From Isoetes taiwanensis (taxonomy: Eukaryota > Streptophyta > Lycopodiopsida > Isoetales > Isoetaceae): DNA of 64,000 nt. Positions 54,571 to 64,000 of this stretch are shown in pieces; within the stretch, counting starts at the first letter, position 1, and each line of letters starts with the position of its first letter. A model generated the notes under the pieces. The model was not told the DNA's origin, made no database searches, and saw nothing but the letters and a program-made list of their open reading frames with translations. The position numbers and the translations under genes are program-made. The stretch covers positions 2,243,842 to 2,307,841 of the forward strand of contig JAJEKV010000050.1 of assembly GCA_021234155.1 (NCBI GenBank), read 5' to 3'.

Positions 54571-56340
54571 TCACGGCAAGACTAGGACTGGTGCTATTGT
54601 CAAAACTTCTTTCAAGGTCTCAAATCTTTGTAAGGGCCTTCTTTTTGCCAATGACCTGCCCAATCCTTTATCTTCCCCACTTTGGTGAGGTCCATCAGTC
54701 AGGTCTTTGCTACTTTGGCGAAGTTCTTTACAAATTTCTGTAATATCACCCGCTAGGCCGAGGAAGCTTCTCACTTCATGTGTGTTCTTCGGTGCCGGCC
54801 AATCGATGACTACTTCGATCTTCACGGGGTCCGTGGAGATGCCTTCTGTTGTGATCACATGCCCTGGGTACTCCATCCTTTCTGTTGCGAAGTGGCACTT
54901 GGATAACTTCGCAAAGAGTTGATGCCTTCTTAGCTTTTCAAGCATCTTTCTTAAGTGCTGCACATGCTCCTCTAGAGACTTACTGTAAACTAGAATATCA
55001 TCAAAGAAAACTATGATGAAGGAGTCTAGGAATTCACGAAAGACATCGTTCATAAGCCTCATGAATGTCGCTGGAGCATTAGACAATCCAAACGGCATCA
55101 CCCTGAATTTGTAGTGACCATATCTTGTCTGAATCTTTGTCTTGTGGATATCTTCTTCCTTGATCCTGATCTGGTGATAACCCGATCTCAAGTCTGTCTT
55201 GGAGAAGATCTTCGCTCCTTGCAATTGGTCCATGAGATCGTCTGATCTAGGCAAAGCATACTTGTTCTTAATGGTGTGCTTATTTAATTGCACACCAAAC
55301 ATTACTTTTTGGTGTGCAAGTGAGAGCGGTGATTTTATATGGCAGTCCAGTTTGGGGACCAGGTCTCTCTCGAAAAGGATGGAATGATATTGAGCAGTAC
55401 AAAAAAAGATTTCTAATTGGCGAACTTGGGGTGAAGATCCAAACACCTTATTGTATGTTATTAGCGAGCCCGGGTTTTGTTACCTCTTGAAGCGAAGCTC
55501 TATGTAGAACCATTACTTATGTAAATCACGTTCTATCCATGGACTCAACAAGGTTCCGCTTGCAAGCATTGGAACAATCTAATAGGAAGGGGCTGGTATC
55601 TTTGATGTCCAAAGTGGGCAGCTAGATGGCTTGGTCAAGATACTTGGCCGACTTCATTGAACTTTAAGGAAGTTCACGCAATTTGTGACAAAGAAAGCAA
55701 TCGCAAGTTGTGGACATTGGAGGATGGAAAAGATACCAAGAAGCGGTTTTACTTGGCTGATATAAATGATCTAGATGACTATCAACAACAATCTTACCTA
55801 ATAGCAAACATCGATTCGCCAAGAATCGCATGGTGATCTCTCGATTAAAATTTGTCATCTCATAATCTATGCATTGAAGCGGGCAGGATGGAATAATACT
55901 CCTCGCAATGAAAGATTATGTTTGGAATGCTTTGATATTGTAGTAGAAACCGAAGCGACATACTTTTTGGAATGCTCACCCTATGAGCACATAAGGGCAA
56001 ATTATGCGATTCTTGCTACCTCATTGAAAGAACTTCTACAACCGGCACATATTCTTAGCTCATATCATGTAGTATATGGAAAGAGAGAGATGAGATAATT
56101 GCTTTATTCACTCTCATGAATAATTTTGACATTGGTGGCGCTTTGGATTAAGTGCTATTATTATCTTGTACTTTTTTGCCATAGAGGCACAGGGGCCTAA
56201 AATGGCTTGATCAATACATTAAAATTAAAATTAAATTAAATTTAATTGATGATAGTCAATGCACATCCTAAAGCTTCCATCCTTCTTCTTCACAAAAGGA
56301 TGGGCTCCAAAAGGGGAGACACTAGGTCTTGAACCCTAGG
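54571..56340 (-). pseudogene. Gypsy reverse transcriptase (two pieces around a LINE)
   Basis: The upstream piece (about 56340-56249) encodes HPFVKKKDGSFRMCIDY. The downstream piece (55281-54571) continues [53 protein letters not shown] and the catalytic [16 protein letters not shown] (FFDD in place of the common YIDD), then FLGLAGDI. In the last 60 codons the sequence drifts from the family, suggesting a local frameshift. Confidence 0.9.
55291..56239 (+). mobile_element. 5'-truncated LINE inserted in Gypsy RT
   Basis: Flanked by ATTTAATTG (55282-55290 and 56240-56248). The 3' end is an (A)nTTA-rich tail (TTAAAATTAAAATTAAATTA). The coding relic reads [17 protein letters not shown] and [19 protein letters not shown] (55345-55460), and CLECFDIVVETEATYFLECS with PYEHIRANYA (55920-56010). 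These match the C-terminal blocks of the LINE at 30.7-32.4 kb (VVLYGAPIWGPEIP; CCPEYAHIR). Several frame breaks make it older than that copy. Confidence 0.85.
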
Positions 56341-57155
56341 TCTAGCAATTCTTGCAGTTGCTTCTTCAATTCCGTCAACTCTTGAGTCGACATTCTGTAG
56401 GGCGCCTTGCTTGTTGGCTTAGTCCCTGGTTCAAGTGCTATTTCACACTCGACTCCTCTATAGGGTTGAAGCTGCTTGATCTCATCAGGAAACAAGTCAT
56501 GAAATTGCTTCACTAACTTTGCTATAGGCTTCGAGAGCTTGCTCAATGTCTTGGCCTCTTTCTCTTCTTCTGACTCTTGGTCATCAACCTCAAGTTTAAG
56601 GAGATAGGCCACTTGCTCCTTCCTTATGCATTTAAGTAACTTCTCACTAGACATGCATTGCATGATTGGGGTGACTTCTTTACCTGCTATCTCAATGACC
56701 TTGCCTTCTGGCGTTGTTAAGGTCACCTTCCGCTTCCCACAATCAACGACGGCTCCTGCTGGTCCAAGATATTCCATGCCTATTATCAACACTTCGGCTC
56801 CCAATGCTACATTGATTCCTAGAAAGTCTGTGTTGAAGTTGATCCTCTTCCCTGCTGTGTGTCGAACTGCTCCACTGGCCAAGACAATTGGCCTAGGCTT
56901 AGACTTCAAGGGCTTCAGCTTCAACATCTGTACCATCCTTGGCGACGCAAAGTTATGGGTGCTTCCTGTATCTATCAAGACTATGAAAGATTTTGCTTGG
57001 GCTTTCCCGGTTGTCGAGATGACTTGGCTTTCGGCATTCTCGGTATCAATGGCGGCAAAAATATGGCACTCACCCTGGATATAGTCCAGTGCGTCCTCCT
57101 CGTCAGCGTCCGTGGGTGTCTCCCCCATGTCCGCTAGTGCCGCGTTCATCATCAA
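56322..57155 (-). pseudogene. Gypsy aspartic protease and spacer to RT
   Basis: A 277-codon frame. The protease active site FIVLIDTGSTHNFAS is near residue 55, with ILVLA-type flap region PIVLASGAV and VLIIGMEYLGPAGAVVDCGK. An acidic spacer (DDQESEEEKEAKTLSKL) follows, then the RT lead-in QFHDLFPDEIKQLQPYRGVE and YRMSTQELTELKKQLQELLD. This is the usual Gypsy protease-RT junction. Confidence 0.9.
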
Positions 57156-57159
57156 GGGG

Positions 57160-58395
57160 CAGTTGTTTGTCGGGTTGGAAACACCTAAAGCACAACTGCT
57201 TTTCTATGCACTCCTCCTCCTTTTCTTTGGGAATGGATTGCAAAAACTGTCTCACTGCCTTGGAGTAGTTGGATCCCCCTCCTTGCTCTTTGAAGGTCAC
57301 CTGTTTCTTATCCTACTTGCCAGAGTTTGCATTGCCCTGCTTCCTGTAATTAGCATTGTACTGAGGCCTGCTGGCTACTGGGCTCGCCGCTCTTGGGCTA
57401 TAGCCTCCCGTGCCCTTTTCCTTGTCATGGTAATACTGCTGCCTTGGTGCATTCTCTTGGGGTCCCGTCCCTTGCAAGCTGACTGCTTTGGATTCCGCTT
57501 TTGACACCGTCCTAGGGATGATTGCTCTTACTAGCTTCCGGATCTCCTCATTCAACCCTTCTATGTAACCCTCCACTGCGTGCCTTTCACTCAACCTCGG
57601 CACATAGAGCCTTAGTCTCATGAATTCTTCCGTGTATACGAACTGATTTGTTGCCTTTAGCAATCAGTAAAACTTCTTTGCATCATGTGACACTTATGTT
57701 CTCTTGGCACATATTGGTGGCAATGCCTTAGCAAACTTCTTGAACACTGCAAGCGTCCTGCTTTCGGTCCATGTGCTTTGGCGTAGCCCTTCCACAAATC
57801 CCTAGCAGCCCCTTCAAGTTGGCTGTAGCTACTCGCCTTTGTCCTTGTCCTTCATGCCATAAGCATTACCATATTCTCTCATTTCATCAACCCAGCCCGG
57901 CTTCCATTAGGATCGGTATCTCACGAGAAGCTGCTCTAGCTTTCTTGCTTTCCGGACATTACTAAAAGCTTGGTCGACCTTCTTACGTAATCAAATTGTG
58001 CCCTGCCCTATCACGGTTTGGGTCCCTCCCGTTGGTCTGTCTCTCCTCCTCCTCACCTCTTAGATCCGAAATCGAGTCACGAACTAAGTCGGAGGAACCC
58101 GAACTGGGTGATCTTCTTCTCGGCTTCTCTTCCTTTGTTGCCTTTGTTGGCCCGGTGGTGTTTTACGGCAATGGCGTTTCTGATCCACCCTCCTCATTCT
58201 TTGCTCACCCTTGACAATGCCCTTATCTCATGAATGTCGGATCCGAATGCGGGATAGCTCTTCCTCTGGTATTCTTGCATCAAACTCTTGGTGTAGGTTT
58301 CTTGGCTGGAAACGCCTTGGTGGGAGGATGCGCTCTTGGTCATGATGTCCTTGTTGTTCAACATTTCTAGGTACTCTAGCTGCATACACATTAGA
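57160..58395 (-). pseudogene. Gypsy gag relic
   Basis: 57663-57313 encodes a retrotransposon gag end (FMRLRLYVPRLSERHAVEGY, IEGLNEEIRKLVRAIIPRTV) and a Gln/Ser-rich linker. 57300-57103 has LCFRCFQPDK, a remnant of the CCHC knuckle. Upstream frames to 58395 are short and out of phase. Confidence 0.75.
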
Positions 58396-58619
58396 TTATA
58401 CTCGATGATTAGTTCATTGTTTTGTCATTGCATTGGTTGTTTGATGATATAATTGTGGGGACAAAATATATCAAAGAGAACATAATTGAGATTATTATTT
58501 ACATTCATGAATATAATAATATTTATACATTCAAGGAGTTAGTCATAGAAATTTAAAATATTTTTAATTCTATTCTTGAATTTTCTTCAAATAATCGGGG
58601 TTGTCCTCCAAAATTTCTT

Positions 58620-60097
58620 GACTTGGGCTGTGCCCGTTGTTCACCCCCTAGGTTCACGAGGATATTTGTGGTGCGTGCCTCCTTGAAGTGCGGTCACCAA
58701 GTCCTCAATCCTCCTATCAAAGTATATCTGCGGTCCCTTTGCCAACACATACACTGCCGTCAGAGGGAGGCTACTTGAAGTCGAAGATACTTAATGCTAT
58801 CGTTCTCTTGATAAGGGGCGACATGATGGGATGTTTGGGGCCATCCGAGCATGACTTCCGAATCTTGAGAGGCGATAAGCATGAAGACTCCTTCTTCACC
58901 TCGTGGGCTGAATTGGCGGTGTATAACCGCTATTCTTCCATCTAGGAGTAATGGGAGGTAGAACCTAAGGGCTTTATCATGCCTTGCTTCTTCACCAGTT
59001 CTGAAGGCTGCTCTATGTCTTCCTGAGTACTCGCCAACTGGCACTTCTTCTCTGAAGCCTCGGTACATTGATTTGCTCAGGTTGATGGTGCCTTCATGCT
59101 GCCCTGTTGTCGATGCCGATGTGCTAGGTAGGAGTGCTGATGTTGACTTTCCCCTGATGCCCATGCGCTTTTGGATTGCCAGGAACTCTTCTTCTGACGG
59201 CAATTCCCGCTCGGCCATCATCTGTCTGATGCTGGAGTAAGCCTCAATGTCCGATGACGTTTCGCCGGTATATGTTCTGGCTTCCCTTTATGCTGATGGG
59301 GAAGTCTTGAGTTTCTCGATCGATGAAGTCGTCGAGATCTGGTTGTTGCCGTAGGAGATGCAAGATTTCATCTACCTTTTAGCCCCTGTCTCGGCACTCT
59401 GGGAGATTTTTAATATCATGGAGGCTTAAGTATGCCTCTCCTTCTATGATCACTGGGGTCAAGCTTGTAATTCCTTCCCCAAGTGGTGGGGCTCTTCTTG
59501 TTGCTCCGAGTCCTTCTTCAAAACTTTGGAGCTGCTGCTCTGCCTGCTGCATCTCCTTTGCTAGGTCGATGTCTTCTGAATCCGAGTCGCGTCCTTCTTC
59601 TTCTTCTTCCTCTCACCCTCCCTCGTATGCAAAGGCATCACACTCTTCTTCATTCTTTGCCATGGCCATTGGCTCTATGTCTAAGGGTTGCACAAATGGT
59701 TCTCCCTATCACGGGTTTGGGCTCGAAAGAGATAGGAAAATAGCTCTGGTGCATTGTAAGAAAAGTATCTCCTCCTATTGGCGGATATGGACATGTAATT
59801 AGGTAAGCAACTAGCCTTGTTTTCTAGGTACTTATCTATGTTGGGTATGTCTTGCGGTGCTATCTTGAGGGGCCATGCTTGGTGCGAAATATCCCTACAT
59901 AAGGTGGGAGCTCTACTAGAAGGTCCTATCTTGGCATGGAACTTCGGACATAATGTCTTGGTAGAAAGGGGTGGCATTGATGGTGGCCTCCACATCAACC
60001 TCCCTTCCGAAAGGCGGTGAAGAGCGGAGTTGATGTCGGCCCTCGCACCACATGGTGGCGTGGCAACATACCATCGCCTAAATGCAATGGTTGCCAT
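58620..60097 (-). pseudogene. Gag-like or unknown polyprotein relic
   Basis: 60097-59681 is Met-started (MATIAFRRWYVATPPCGARA) and Cys/Pro-rich. An acidic and coiled stretch follows in another phase (SEDIDLAKEMQQAEQQLQSF, 59590-59500), then VIIEGEAYLSLHDIKN. 59221-58760 encodes AERELPSEEEFLAIQKRMGI, RHDKALRFYLPLLLDGRIAV and IHRQFSPRGEEGVFMLIASQ. The order and position upstream of the Gypsy gag suggest part of a long LTR-element polyprotein. I recognise no domain, so a separate gene is possible. Confidence 0.4.
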
Positions 60098-60099
60098 GG

Positions 60100-60382
60100 T
60101 CTATGGCGGTAGGGATATCAAATAGAGGGGAAGCGCCTTAGGGGCTGGAAAATGAAGCTTGGGTGAGGAGCAAAGGTGTAGGATGCAAATGAGGGTTGTG
60201 GTCTACTTATAGGCAAAACCCTAATTTTTGGAAATTTTAGGGTTTGGGAAAAACCTATGATTTTAAGGTATTACTATGCAAGAGACAGGTTAATCATGTA
60301 AGGAATGCATCCTAAGGTTCCTATTGCAACAAATTCCATCTAATTTGGAGAAAGTATGGGCAAGTTAGGACAATTTTAATGT
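60100..60382. other. Upstream region of the gag-like relic
   Basis: A/T-rich with AAACCCTAA-type words (60224-60250). No gene. Confidence 0.5.
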
Positions 60383-60852
60383 GACCACTCACACAATGCG
60401 CCAGGATCAAATCGGATCCTGAACAGATTTGGTATGGGCGCACTTTGTGAGGGGTGGGGCCTTGTTTGGGTCGAAAATGATGCCAAACATGCAAACTAAG
60501 GGTAGAATCCTGCTTATCTTATCGAGATAGATCGGATTGAGCCCTTACTTGCTTCATTTGGACAAGTTTTGGCCCTAGTTTTGGGATTCGACCACTCACC
60601 GTCAGTCGCCCGAGGTCAAATCGGATACCAAACAGATTTGGTGCAGGCGCACTCTGTGGGGTGGGGCCTCCATTGAGTTTGGGTTGGCCAATTTCTACTT
60701 AATTAAGATGAGCTGAGTTGAATGGTGTACTTACTTTCTGCATTTGGACAAGTTTTGGCATCAAACCATGCTCGACCACTCACACAGTGCGCCAGGGTCA
60801 AATCGGATCCCAAATGGATTTGGTCTTGGCGTACTCTGTGAGGGGTGGGGCC
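60383..60852 (+). repeat. Three-copy tandem repeat, about 185-207 bp period
   Basis: Each copy has GACCACTCAC, GGTCAAATCGGAT.C, CAGATTTGGT and GGCGCACTCTGTG-like words, ending GGGGTGGGGCC. Copies start near 60383, 60590 and 60775. TTTGGACAAGTTTTGGC precedes the last two. Confidence 0.85.
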
Positions 60853-60989
60853 AAAACACTTGAGTTTTGCTCCAAATTTGTTAATTCCAAATGCAGTAGT
60901 TTGTAATACAACTTACTCAAACATGATTTGACACATTAATTCGACAAAATTATAAATTTGTATTTACAAAAATTATTTACAACAGACTT

Positions 60990-61380
60990 AATAGGGTTCT
61001 TTCTTTATGTATTTAGCTAGCTTCATGTCCTTGGGCATGCATGTCACCCTTTTTGCATGGATTGCTGCCTTCTACCGAGACTTCAAAATCTTTGGACTAT
61101 ATCTTTTGCTTTCATTTGCCTCACTGTGTGCTAGTAGCATGTCGTCGTGACCCTCTTGGACTTGTCAAATTCCTGCAAAATTTCCCGTGTCAGCATTGCG
61201 AAAGGAACTCTGGGGATGAGAAGGCCATAGCTCCTCTGGAAATGCCGGATCTCTCGGGAGGCTCTTGCAAAATACGAGTCCGCCTTTCTCTTCACTGGCT
61301 TCTTCGGGGGAGCTGGTCTCTCAGGCGGCGGCTTCAGAGTGTTCTTCTTGGTCGGCCGGCCTCCTTCGACAAAAGTGACC
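60990..61380 (-). pseudogene. Histone H3-fold (CENH3-like) pseudogene or domain
   Basis: The minus-strand translation reads a Pro/Lys-rich lead, then REIRHFQRSYGLLIPRVPFA and MLTREILQEFDK (alphaN, alpha1). After a stop and frame change KAAIHAKRVTCMPKDMKLAK and YIKKEPY follow, with a final stop (alpha3 and C-terminus). Canonical H3 has LLIRKLPFQRLVREI; LLIP..PF is what plant CENH3 proteins have, and the canonical H3 tail is absent. The alpha2 region (about 61140-61060) is badly scrambled. CENH3 marks centromeric nucleosomes. This copy cannot fold as written, unless an unusual intron removes the disrupted part. Confidence 0.8.
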
Positions 61381-61429
61381 TTGTGCTCTTACATTAATAT
61401 TTAGAGTATTCTTACGTTACATTTTCATG

Positions 61430-62020
61430 TCATGTCTCAAGTATACTCTTCGATTCTTTCGTAGTCAAGCTCGTGCTTGAGTATATATGACTCCCTCTGC
61501 GGCCTCGGCTTCTTCTTGCTGTCGTTTGGGTGTTTCGGTGAGGGTCACCTAGGCTACGGGGTACCTCTGCTACTTGCTCCTCCTCTTCATTGGTTGGCAC
61601 CCGCCCTGCATTTGAGGGTCCCGAGCCTTCGACTCGTGGGGGAACTCTTATTCCTTCATCTGAATCAATGTCAGATGAGGACTGCAGCTCATCGGGCTCT
61701 TCCTCCCGAATGACCAGCGCCTTTGGCGGGGTGTCGTCTTCAATTTCGCTTCGTGTCTTTGGCGTAGCGGGGCTTTTCCCTTGTGCGCCCTCTCGGCTTT
61801 TGCAGCTCTTCACCTTAAGCTTTCTCTTCTTCTCCTTCTTCTGCTTCCTTTCCTCCTTTCTCTTGTGCCTCTCCTCCTTTTTCCTGCGGCGATCCTTCTT
61901 TGACTTCTTCTCCTCTGCTTGCTCGCCATTCCTCTTCCTCTTCTTGGTCTTCTTGTCGAGCTTTGCAAACTCCCTCTCGAGCTCCCTCCTTAGCTCCTCT
62001 GCGCAATTCAAGATCTTCAA
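61430..62020 (-). CDS. Highly charged protein segment upstream of the H3-like domain
   Basis: An open frame of 196 codons. It has a basic Lys/Arg/Glu coiled stretch (AEELRRELEREFAKLDKKTK, then KKSKKDRRRKKEERHKRKEE), a Pro/acidic middle (TRSEIEDDTPPKALVIREEE, SSSDIDSDEGIRVPPRVEG) and an Arg-rich end (RRSRGRRGS). Low-complexity basic and acidic blocks suggest a nuclear protein. It lies on the same strand, 50 bp upstream of the H3-like frame, and could be its N-terminal exon, though no convincing intron joins them. The plus-strand frame over the same bases (61590-62189) is taken as antisense. Confidence 0.4.
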   Translation of the reverse strand: MKILNCAEELRRELEREFAKLDKKTKKRKRNGEQAEEKKSKKDRRRKKEERHKRKEERKQKKEKKRKLKVKSCKSREGAQGKSPATPKTRSEIEDDTPPKALVIREEEPDELQSSSDIDSDEGIRVPPRVEGSGPSNAGRVPTNEEEEQVAEVPRSLGDPHRNTQTTARRSRGRRGSHIYSSTSLTTKESKSILET

Positions 62021-62109
62021 GATCTTGGGGGCGCTCCTCCTCCTGGTGCTCTTGGGCCTCCTTCTCCTGGCAGCTCACAGGCGTGCATTGTGTGAGCCTC
62101 TGCTCCCTT

Positions 62110-62560
62110 CGGCTCGCTCTGAACTTTGTCGAAAAATTAAACACAGAAAAAAATTAAATAGGTTAAAACAATTTCAATATTTGAAATAAAAATTATAACT
62201 TACAATTTGAATTGTTGGTCTGATCTGTAAGGAAACAATACAGAGACTTGTATAACTCATTCTTATCCCTAAAGAGATCAATCAGCAATATATCTCTAAC
62301 AATCTCAAATCCTTCTAAAAAGTCTTTAACATTCATCCACCTTTTCGCAGTCTTCCGAAACTCCAAAAACCATAACGTGCAGGCATCATTACCAGCAGCC
62401 GCCATACTAGAAGGAGCAGGAGCAGTCGTTGAAGGTGGTTTCTAATGCTTCAGTTGCTTCTGTTTTCTGCCACGCCGCCCTTTCTTGATTTTCTTCATAT
62501 TAATTGCAAAATCTTTTGAAACGTGTGGACGTTGAAGTGGCATGTTGCCTGACTCATCCT
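62110..62560 (-). other. Probable upstream exon of the charged-protein locus
   Basis: The minus-strand frame near 62550-62200 reads KKIKKGRRGRKQKQLKH, then after one stop NDACTLWFLEFRKTAKRWMN, VKDFLEGFEIVRDILLIDLF. It ends at a consensus donor (GTAAGT, about 62206), with a T-rich acceptor near 62118 (CGACAAAG) leading into the charged frame. I recognise no domain. Confidence 0.35.
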
Positions 62561-62605
62561 CACATTTGCGCAAACCTAATTAATCAGTCATTAAACATTA
62601 CATAA

Positions 62606-63395
62606 TCAGAACATTACATTAATTACAAACGTGTGGACCACCATTTCGGCTATGGCAGATCCGTCAACAATCCCCCCTTCGCTGCATTTGAGAAGCTTAA
62701 GCCAGCTTAGATCTGCCGGGGCATGTTTCTCGATACAAACCAGAACCGTCGTGGGGTTGCCTCGGATGCAAAACCTCGAGGAAGCGAGCGTAATTCTCCC
62801 TTCTAAGCCTTTCATTTTAGTCCAACATGCTCATTGTATTACCTCCACAAGGAAAGCAAGCCCATGATCTAGAATCCTCCATGGATCCAAAAAGGCACTT
62901 GACTTTCAGCGTTGAATCTCGGAGAGCAAGTCTTTGGCTCCCGCGCCGGAAGTAGTGGTTAGCAAACTCCACCGTGGGAGACTATTTTCGAAAGCCACAG
63001 CCCAACCCAAAAATCTGTGAGCTAAAACTATCTAAAAAACCCAACCCAACCCGGACCAGAACTTACATATGTATTGAGCTGATGAAGCCGGAGAGTTGTT
63101 GTGCTTGAAATAATTGGGCGAGAATATCTTTCTTGAATTCCGTGATCGCCAAACCCATGACGTCGATCCGTCGTCTCCCCACGATACCACATCGTCCGTC
63201 GCCGGGATCATCAACCAAATGATCGTCTTGGTCGAAACGGCTTGCGGAAAGAGCTCGGGATTCTACCGCCAACATGGCATGCTCAAGCTGGTCGAACTCA
63301 AGCTCCATTGCCAAAAATAACCCAGCTCTCAAATAGTTTTCCGGTGCTTGGCAGGCCGAACTCAAAAAATCAGCAGCTGCGATTGCATTCTTCAT
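62606..63395 (-). other. Unrecognised minus-strand frames
   Basis: 63395-63063 encodes ENYLRAGLFLAMELEFDQLE and LAITEFKKDILAQLFQAQQL. 62815-62606 encodes PTTVLVCIEKHAPADLSWLK. Composition is protein-like and on the same strand as the charged locus; exons of one gene or a decayed TE gene are both possible. Confidence 0.3.
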
Positions 63396-63489
63396 GTGAC
63401 TTGCATGCTGCTAAAGGCTGCCTGCGCCGGATCATGAGCCATATAGTCCCCCCTCCCATTTTTACCCCTCCTTTTGACCGCACTTACCA

Positions 63490-63530
63490 TGTCGTTTTTT
63501 ACCCTGTCGTTTTTTACCCTGTCGTTTTTA
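63490..63530 (+). repeat. 15-bp tandem repeat, nearly three copies
   Basis: TGTCGTTTTTTACCC repeats at 63490, 63505 and partly 63520, at the junction where the LINE frame loses homology. Confidence 0.85.
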
Positions 63531-63534
63531 AAAA

Positions 63535-64000
63535 TCAGGGCCCGATTCCTTCCCCACTTCTTGATCCAAGCCTTCATGATGTTGAGCTTGTGGGCCCAAG
63601 CCTTCATAGAGGGGGAATTATCCCCATTTTCCAGTGAGCCTAGAAAAGCCTTAAAAGGACTACAGAACGCTTCTTTGGTTAACCATGAGATGTTGAACTT
63701 GAAAGGAATATTACCTGATTTCCTAGCAGAGGGGATATCTTCCAGCGTAAGCCTCTAGGGAACATGATCCGAGTGAGTGAATGCAAGATCACCTTCAACA
63801 TAAGACTTATCCATAAATCCAGCATATTTGTTGGCCAGGTAGAACCTATCAAGCGGGGCGGTTACACTCTATCCACGACCCTTCTATTTGTTAGACCCGG
63901 GAAAATGTAGAATTGGAGGGAGGAACTAAAGAGAAGCCTTTGTTGATTAGAGAAAGCCGACACGCTCTTCCCCTTCTGCAATTCACATGCAAACCCACTT
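63535..64000 (-). pseudogene. L1-type LINE endonuclease C-terminus and linker (cut by window edge)
   Basis: The minus-strand translation gives SVTAPLDRFYLANKYAGFMD, KSYVEGDLAFTHSDHVP (with the catalytic SDH), then after a stop FKFNISWLTKEAFCSPFKAF and MKAWIKKWGRNRAL. This is the end of the LINE endonuclease followed by the usual F.F..SW......F...V..W linker. It runs off the right edge upstream and is broken on the left by the 15-bp repeat. Same general family as the relic at 1-1174, but a different copy. Confidence 0.85.

Larger units (their letters stand above)
52730..58395 (-). mobile_element. Ty3/Gypsy LTR retrotransposon relic, split by a LINE
   Basis: Minus-strand order gag, protease, RT, RNase H, integrase, the Gypsy order. 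RT is interrupted at 55291-56239 by a plus-strand LINE flanked by ATTTAATTG on both sides. Joining the flanks restores CIDYHQLN with [16 protein letters not shown]. The coding frames are partly long, so decay is moderate. Confidence 0.93.

Noticed and set aside
61590-62189. 199-codon plus-strand frame rich in Leu/Phe/Ser
   Set aside because: It is the complement of the Lys/Glu/Arg-rich minus-strand frame; the hydrophobic look is an antisense effect, not membrane segments.

Overview
The window looks like nuclear DNA of a land plant. The evidence is a spliced gene for the chloroplast Fe-S assembly protein SUFD, an inserted piece of plant-type mitochondrial DNA (cob plus a group II intron core), plant-type Copia and Gypsy elements, and decayed histone genes. 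Two large DNA transposons of kinds I do not associate with flowering plants, together with abundant LINEs, suggest a seed-free plant (fern, lycophyte or bryophyte). That placement is inference.

Layout. 1-5 kb: an L1-type LINE running off the left edge (minus strand), AT-rich DNA with a heat-shock-element-like cluster, and a LINE 3' end. 5.2-11.5 kb: a 6.29-kb DNA transposon with 29-bp terminal inverted repeats and a 4-bp duplication. It holds a decayed plus-strand transposase and a minus-strand cargo locus (coiled coil, RING-like finger, AT-hook, FCP1/NIF-like HAD phosphatase, acidic tail). 12.2-14.1 kb: an unrecognised multi-exon minus-strand locus lying head-to-head with SUFD. 14.3-16.4 kb: SUFD, four exons, 518 codons, the only clearly intact host gene. 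16.4-21 kb: intergenic DNA and the mitochondrial insert. 21.3-22.8 kb: a large near-perfect palindrome. 26-27 kb: histone H4 and dihydroxyacetone kinase relics. 28-33 kb: a Copia relic split inside its protease by a LINE that still has a 523-codon reading frame. 33-37 kb: more LINE relics.

37.8-50.2 kb: a second, much larger candidate DNA element (25-bp terminal inverted repeats, 12.4 kb). It has a minus-strand transposase of a different family and a decayed plus-strand cargo: a ParB-like DGQH domain, an unrecognised and possibly methyltransferase-like region, and again a NIF-type HAD phosphatase. Its introns and spacers hold at least nine copies of a CTCGACT/AGTCGAG palindrome. 50.3-58.4 kb: a minus-strand Gypsy element whose 3' LTR-like region is tandemly duplicated and whose reverse transcriptase is split by a LINE. 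58.6-60.1 kb: a gag-like relic. 60.4-60.9 kb: a short satellite. 61-63.4 kb: a minus-strand locus with a charged protein and a degenerate histone-H3 fold resembling CENH3. 63.5-64 kb: another L1-type LINE endonuclease running off the right edge.

Together this is a TE-dense interval with one housekeeping plastid gene. The most unusual theme is that two unrelated DNA transposons both carry an FCP1/NIF-like phosphatase as cargo, alongside DNA- or chromatin-type domains. Nearly all TE and cargo frames are broken. Domain calls come from reading motifs by eye; no search was run.
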